A program made the position numbers and the translations under genes. This document shows positions 58,366 to 64,000 of a stretch of DNA of 64,000 nt, in pieces; positions within the stretch are counted from its first letter, which is position 1; the number at the start of each line of letters is the position of its first letter. The notes under the pieces are model-generated. The model saw only the letters and a list, made by a program, of their open reading frames with translations. It was not told where the DNA came from and made no database searches. This stretch comes from Allium sativum (taxonomy: Eukaryota > Streptophyta > Magnoliopsida > Asparagales > Amaryllidaceae): contig CM060922.1 in NCBI GenBank assembly GCA_030737875.1, forward strand, positions 299,947,456-300,011,455. Reading direction: 5' to 3'.

Positions 58366-59275
58366 ATCACTTTATAAGATTCTAATTGATTTTACATTTT
58401 TATATACTTAATTTTTATAAACTTAGTTAACTTTGTTAAATTTTTATAACTTATTATTATCATAAATCTTAGTTTATTATTATTAATAATATTATATATA
58501 AGATTTAATTACAAGTTAAATTTTTATAACTTATCATCATAAATCTTAGTTTATTATTAACTTTTATTTTATATTTAATGTAGTTAAATTTTATAAAAAA
58601 TTATTAGTTTATTTAAATTTTTAGTACTCAATTAATTTGTATAAGATTATTAACATTTATAACTCTTAATTAACTTATTATTATACATCTTAATTAATAA
58701 ACATTATTATTACTACTATTATTATAAAATATTTGGTTATATTTTATACTCTTACGAACTTTATTTAATTTTTATAAACTAAAATTAATTATTTTTATAA
58801 AATTACTTAACTTGGTTAATTTAATAATACTTAGTTACTTTCTATAAACTTATCTAATATTTATAAATCTTAGTTAATAATGATTATTATTTCTATTATT
58901 ATTATAGAAAGTTTGAGTATATTTTATATTTTATATTTTTGTATACTTAGTTAATTTTTATAAACTAAACTTCTTAATTTTTATAAAATTAGTTAACTTA
59001 GTTTATTTTTATAAACTTGTTTAATATTTATAAATCTTAGTTAATTTACTATTGTTATTATTATAAATCTTATCATTATTATAGAAGTTTCAGTTATATT
59101 TTATATTTTTATATACTTAGTTAATTTTTATAAGCTAAACTTGTTAATTTTTATAAAAATAAATTAACTTAATTAATTTTAGTAATTCTTGCCTTTTATA
59201 AACTTATTCAATATTTATAAACATTGGTTAACTTAGTACTATTATTATAAACAATGATAATTATGATAATATTAA
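58366..59275. repeat. AT-rich tandem array, about 178-bp unit
   Basis: Clear units at about 58734-58916, 58917-59093 and 59094-59270 share the order TATTTTATA, ACTTAGTTAATTTTTATAA, ATATTTATAAA and ATTATTATA. Two more degenerate units precede them (from about 58370). Composition is almost entirely A and T. Confidence 0.65.
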
Positions 59276-61982
59276 TTATAATATACAACATACAAAATTA
59301 TAATTTATTTCAAAAGTTTGTGCTTTCCTTAGAATTTTAATTTATTTCAAACTGGAGTTGATGCTAAGCGGAAAAGAAGGAACATCCAACGATCAACTTG
59401 GTTATCTAAATGTATTTGAAGAAAATCAAGATCAACAACATGCACCTGTATTTGACACTTTTGTTCCTCTTTTATTAAAAAAAGGCATACACACACACAC
59501 ACATACACACACACAAATATAACTCAAGTAAACCAATCATTCGCTCAAAGGTGCAAATTGCAAGGTCCTATTAACTGGTGCATCAACATATAAACTGGTA
59601 GTTAGACTAGCATTTCTTAGAAATCCAAGATCCTATAAACTACAGACCAATGAATGGAAAGTGGCATGAGCAAGAAATGGAAACAACAAGTAATTAAGCA
59701 GCAATATGGGCAATGGATGGAAGTTATGTAGTATTGTTTCAGATGTCTATAGATTAAAGAAAGGCAACCCATTGGTTTTTGTTAATAAATAAATTCAATG
59801 CTTTGACAAAATATGTTCCATCTCTTATAGCACTTCATTACAGAAATTTAATCATAATCTGAGTATCATGAACGATCTGGATGGTATATGCGTTGCTTTG
59901 GGGGTGAAGTGAGCAAATGTTGATCTATGTAGCTAGAAATTCTTTTGGGGTAATGTTTATGGAAGTTATGAATTATGACATATCCTGGGCATAACTTATT
60001 CAGTTATATCTTACTCAAGGAATATTGAGTTATTTTTTTGAAATAGATTCAAGCTTCTGTTATAAAATATTGGTATTACAACAAAACTAAATTGGAGTGA
60101 CCATACTGCTTTTCAATTACATAGAGAATTAGCTCAATGTTATTCAAAATGATTCAAGAGCAGTACTTACCAGAATAACTATAGGTAAGAATAAAAGAGA
60201 ACCGCACCAATGAACAGGGATGAAGCCGCATATGAACTAAGGTAACCCTGGCTTGAGAAGCTCTTCTAGATTTCCCATCAATACTATTTGTTCCCTCAGC
60301 AAATAATACTCCAAAAACAAGTCAAGAAGAATAACAATTCACTACAAAACATGGATAAATATTTACTATCCAAGTTGAAAAAGAAACTTACATATTAAAA
60401 AAGAGGCAGAGTTGGAGACTCGCATTTTTCCTTGAGAAGACAGCTGGAAGAAGCAACATGATGTGGAAAAGAATCAAGCAAGCAAACTAAAACTCCTGTA
60501 AATTCAAAAAAAAAAAATTAACAATATATTTCTAGCACCTTACTAATACTACTTCACCAACACACTTCGGTCTGATCATAACACTCTCAACACCAACACG
60601 TTCAACACACTCTCCACACCTGCACACAAAGAACAATAATAGTAGATTCATTGTAGTTTGTACTCGATGCACATCCACTAACCTAAACGATGTTATTGTC
60701 ATTAGCATGCCAGAATCTAGACTCCAACAATTTAAGTAAGCCTGTGTTCCTAAAACTAACATTAAATCCAAACTTAGTGCATTTGCCTTTTTGTCCTGTT
60801 ATAATCTTTGCTCAAACATCACTATAGTCTTTACTCCAGCATGCTTCAATATATTCCATGTTAGACTCGCCATCCACATCATATGTATAACACTCACATC
60901 TTCCATTTCACATTAAGTCACCTGCTGTGCTCTTATTTTGTGCAAAACTAAATAAAGTTAAGAATAAAATGTAAATGTGTCCAAAAGAATCAGAATATCT
61001 TCATGAACCCCATAACAAGGATTGGAAAGGAATAAATAGATAAAAGGTTTTAATAAAAGGCAAAAACAAGAAATCATATTATAGTTTAATGACTCTTATC
61101 ACCACAAAAGAACTGCATACAAACTAGCAATTTCAGCCTAAACCATACTATCCCCTGATACTTCATATCAAGGTGTCCTAGTTAGCATTACAATTTCACT
61201 GAGTTCTAAATCAGTGTTCAAAATTATGACCTATAAACCGAGCTACACAAACTGGCAATTCCCATGAATAGGCTACTTTGTGAATAATTGTATTTTGCTT
61301 CTTATTCTTTTAAAATAGTCCAAATTATTTTGTATTTCTGTTTAATACATATGAGCATAATGAAAATGACATATGGGAGTTTTTACAAATAGTTCAACTC
61401 ATGTCTCAGTTTCTATCACAATTGAAATACAAAATTAAATGGGTATAAATTGAGACATTTTTATATTGAGCAGTATTATTTTGAAGGTGCAGTCCTTCTA
61501 TTATATGTTTTTTTTTTTTTTTTTACCTTTTTCACCTGAAAAGGTGTTGAATAAAGGATTCATCTCTTATTCTGGATATACATAAGAACAGTATTTTGTA
61601 GCTTAGAAATATTTTGTGAAAATAAAAGCTACAACGCAAATTTAAGCACATCGCATAAAAACCAAATCAGTGGTATATAAGCCATAACAACTGCAAATTT
61701 TTGTGCATGACAGTTCAATCGCAAAGGACCCTTAAAAATCATCTCCAACGACGCCATACCTGAATGTACACCTAAACTGAGCTAATATTTATTTACTTTT
61801 TTTTAGGAATTTATGGGTTTTATTCATTAAAGAATCATCATACAGTTTATGGATTTTTCTTCCTAAGTTGTTGCAGATAGTACAATCAAGCGTAAATAAT
61901 TAGATACACTACCGTGCTATGTCGTAAAGGCAATTGATCCAATGATTCCTCAAGAATTTACCTCTTGCATGATTGAAAGCAT
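59276..61982. other. Unassigned DNA with a CA microsatellite
   Basis: A (CA)n tract at 59487-59515 and a run of 17 T at 61508-61524. No convincing ORF. A short open minus-strand stretch near 60310-60195 looks somewhat protein-like but was not identified. By position this may be introns or downstream flank of the ABCG7-like gene copy. Confidence 0.35.
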
Positions 61983-62926
61983 TTAGTGACCTTCAAACTC
62001 TTCCACTTGCTTCTTAGGAGGAGACTGAAGCTTTGGCACGGAACCAAACATCAACGGAAATGCTACTCCAATTGGAATTTCTGCTAGTAATGTAGATAGT
62101 AGATATGGACCCAATGAATAAAAACCTTTGGCACGCTATGTCTACTATAGCTCGTTCCTTTCGAAAAACACCTGCCGTCTTTGTAAGTAATGTCGTTGCT
62201 ATATTGATAGCAGCAGCTTGCAGGAACCCCATCCTATCTTGTATATAAGTCTTGAGTTTTACCCATACACGAATAAACAAATTCAAATATAATTGTTGAT
62301 GCGATAGACATTCTTGTGCGGACCTTATTCATTGGCTCATCTAAAAAAGCATGCATTCAATGCTCGTTTCAAGAATAAAGCGAAATTGCCTCCACTAACC
62401 ACCTCTCTTCTTGGCTAAAGATCTCCTATTATTTTGGGGAAACTCTGGATTTCGTAGAAGAAATTATGGGGTTTACACATTATACAGCAGGTGCTTTCCT
62501 ACAAAATGCTTCAACAAGTTCATCGATCCTCCTTCGAGATGAGGGTACACGGTACACCTTCAGCAGAACTATAATCATTAGATATAAGATCAGGTAGAAA
62601 ATTAGCAGGGTTCTCATGGTATAGGCGCAAGTACCCGAAATCTGCAAAGTATGCCAAAGGCTGACCTTTTGCAGGGGCCATGTAAACTGCCCAACCTTCT
62701 GATAAGAGTACTATATCATCAAATATACTATATATGGAACCTCTAGGTTGATGAATAGAACATATAACTGTATGTCCATCTTAAGCAAGCAGCCTAAGAG
62801 TTTCCATAACACTTTCTGCCTAAATTGCATCAACACCAGTTGTACGTTTATCTGCAAAAATGACTGATGTGTTTGTGATTAATTCACAAGCTAATGACAG
62901 TCGCTTCCGTTCGCCTCCGCTTATAC
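61983..62926 (-). pseudogene. ABCG7: ABCG7-like half-size ABC transporter, broken fragment
   Basis: ABCG (WBC) half-transporters pair an ATP-binding domain with a membrane domain. On the minus strand from 62926: the ABC signature region [15 protein letters not shown]; a Walker B region [13 protein letters not shown], where the family has Asp-Glu-Pro, so the catalytic Glu is Lys; the H-loop TVICSIHQPRGSIYS; and AYFADFGY, NPANFLPDLIS. After a degraded stretch come NKVRTRMSIAST, IQDRMGFLQAAAIN, KTAGVFRKERAIVD and EIPIGVAFPLMFGSV, the start of the membrane domain. It ends PPKKQVEEFEGH with a stop at 61983, not the expected continuation. At least three in-frame stops and several frameshifts. The part before the signature, with Walker A, is cut off by the CACTA terminus at 62927. 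ABCG7 is my recognition from the Arabidopsis family; another close ABCG member is possible. Confidence 0.75.
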
Positions 62927-64000
62927 CACTACTAGAAAACATTTCAATTTTCTACGTAAAATTTCCTACGTCTTTTCTACGATATAATGCAGGGTGTAGG
63001 AAAGACGGAGAAAATACGTGAAAGGAGTCTGCGGCGTAGAATGGACGTAGGAAATCTTCTATGCCGTTCCTACGCCCTTGTTAAAAGAAAAGGCATTGGA
63101 ATGACGTAAGAATTTTCTATGTCATTCCTACTTCAAAAATTGAGATTTTAATAACCAATCCAATTCATGATACAACGTTAACTTCCAGCTTTTGGCTAGA
63201 CATTATAATCAATGGTTTAAATATAGAATCCATGCACTCTTCTCTGATTGATAGAGAAATAAATAGAAACAGGTAATGGCGTAGGAAAGTTGTAAGGAAT
63301 TTGCCTCAGTTCCTACGCCAAACGTACGACAACACAGATATTTAACTATTAGGCCCACGATATTTCGTAGGAAACCTACAAAGTCTAAGATATTTCGTTC
63401 AAACCCTTCTCTCCCTATTTGCCAACAGAGAAAAGAGGAGGAAGAGAAACCGATCCATCGCTCAGTTGGTCGCCTCATTCAGATCACCGCCTCCTTCAGA
63501 TCGAATGCTGCCTCCGCTTGTTCGACCGTCGCCTCCTCCAGCTTAAATTCGATTAGGTTAATTTTCACGGTATTCCATTTCCGTAAATTATTTCAATCAG
63601 TTTAATTTCAATAATTTTCACGGTATTCGCCGCGGGCCTATGAAACTGAACACCGTACTCTTTCTTTTGCCGATGCTTTATAAGCACGAAGATGGATGGG
63701 GTGGTCGTGTTGATTGGATTCCATTGATGAGGGGTATTTTCTGAATTTCGAAAGCACCGTGCTAATCCTATTCATTAAATTTTCTTTATTACTTAATTAG
63801 TTATGACTTCACTACTTCTAGTAATATGGTTACTATTATATGGTTACTCCCTCCTTTCCTCTCCCACTCGGCAGTCCAACGTCCACATTGGTACCCTAAG
63901 TAATTGGTATGAGTCTCAGCAATTAATGAGGAGTTTTTTTTTTAAGGAGCAATATAGTATTTTTATTTATTTATTTTCTAATCTTTCCATTCTTACTTAT
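62927..64000 (+). mobile_element. Left end of a CACTA (En/Spm-type) DNA transposon
   Basis: CACTACTAGAAAAC (62927-62940) is a standard CACTA terminal inverted repeat. The next 450 bp carry many subterminal motifs in both directions: CCTACG/CGTAGG, TTCCTACGCC, GGCGTAGGAA (62955-63380). Then comes a CT-rich, possibly transcribed leader (63400-63560) and AT-rich DNA to the window end. No transposase is visible inside the window. Inserted in the ABCG7-like sequence. The 3-bp target duplication needs the other end. Confidence 0.75.

Noticed and set aside
60532..60771. 79-residue minus-strand frame
   Set aside because: No recognised motif and no supporting neighbours; left unassigned.

Overview
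This is plant nuclear DNA from a repeat-rich region of a flowering plant, probably a eudicot. Almost all of it is retrotransposons inserted into one another. No rRNA, tRNA, CRISPR array or prokaryotic gene organisation is visible, and no intact host gene was found. The only host-derived coding sequence I recognise is a broken piece of an ABCG7-like half-size ABC transporter near the right end.

Nesting, from the outside in. (1) A minus-strand Ty3/gypsy element occupies 52146-56854, with 5' LTR, PBS, gag, protease, RT, RNase H and the start of integrase. It was cut by (2) a minus-strand Sirevirus-type Ty1/copia element running from before base 1 to 52145. That element's 3' LTR is at 1-8001, its PPT tracts at 8003-8510, its PBS at 35782-35793 and its 5' LTR at 35796-52145. 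It has no gag or pol in what remains. Four insertions lie inside it: (3a) a minus-strand solo LTR of about 4.9 kb net (390-7869), itself split by a 2.6-kb palindromic element (4730-7341); (3b) a plus-strand Tat-like Ty3/gypsy element (9248-34586), whose 5' LTR is split by a nearly intact L1 LINE (10101-16048, minus) and a plus-strand chromovirus (16137-26417); (3c) a plus-strand Ty3/gypsy element (35850-46251) of the same family as (1); (3d) a 4.7-kb LTR-like insertion (about 46436-51102). Target-site duplications, and uninterrupted copies of the same LTR elsewhere in the window, support most of these boundaries.

The right end (56855-64000) is different. It starts with a possible CACTA-type terminus, followed by AT-rich unannotated DNA containing a roughly 178-bp tandem array. 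Next comes the ABCG7-like pseudogene (61983-62926, minus), cut by a clear CACTA transposon terminus at 62927 that runs off the window.

Points of most interest: the head-to-head LTR palindrome with its own 5-bp target duplication; a hairpin module of about 55 nt, present twice per LTR, shared by two LTR families and showing compensatory changes; spliced antisense ORFs in the Tat-like element, whose pol is missing; and a LINE whose two ORFs are each broken by only one homopolymer-run indel. All readings were made by eye, without alignment or database search.
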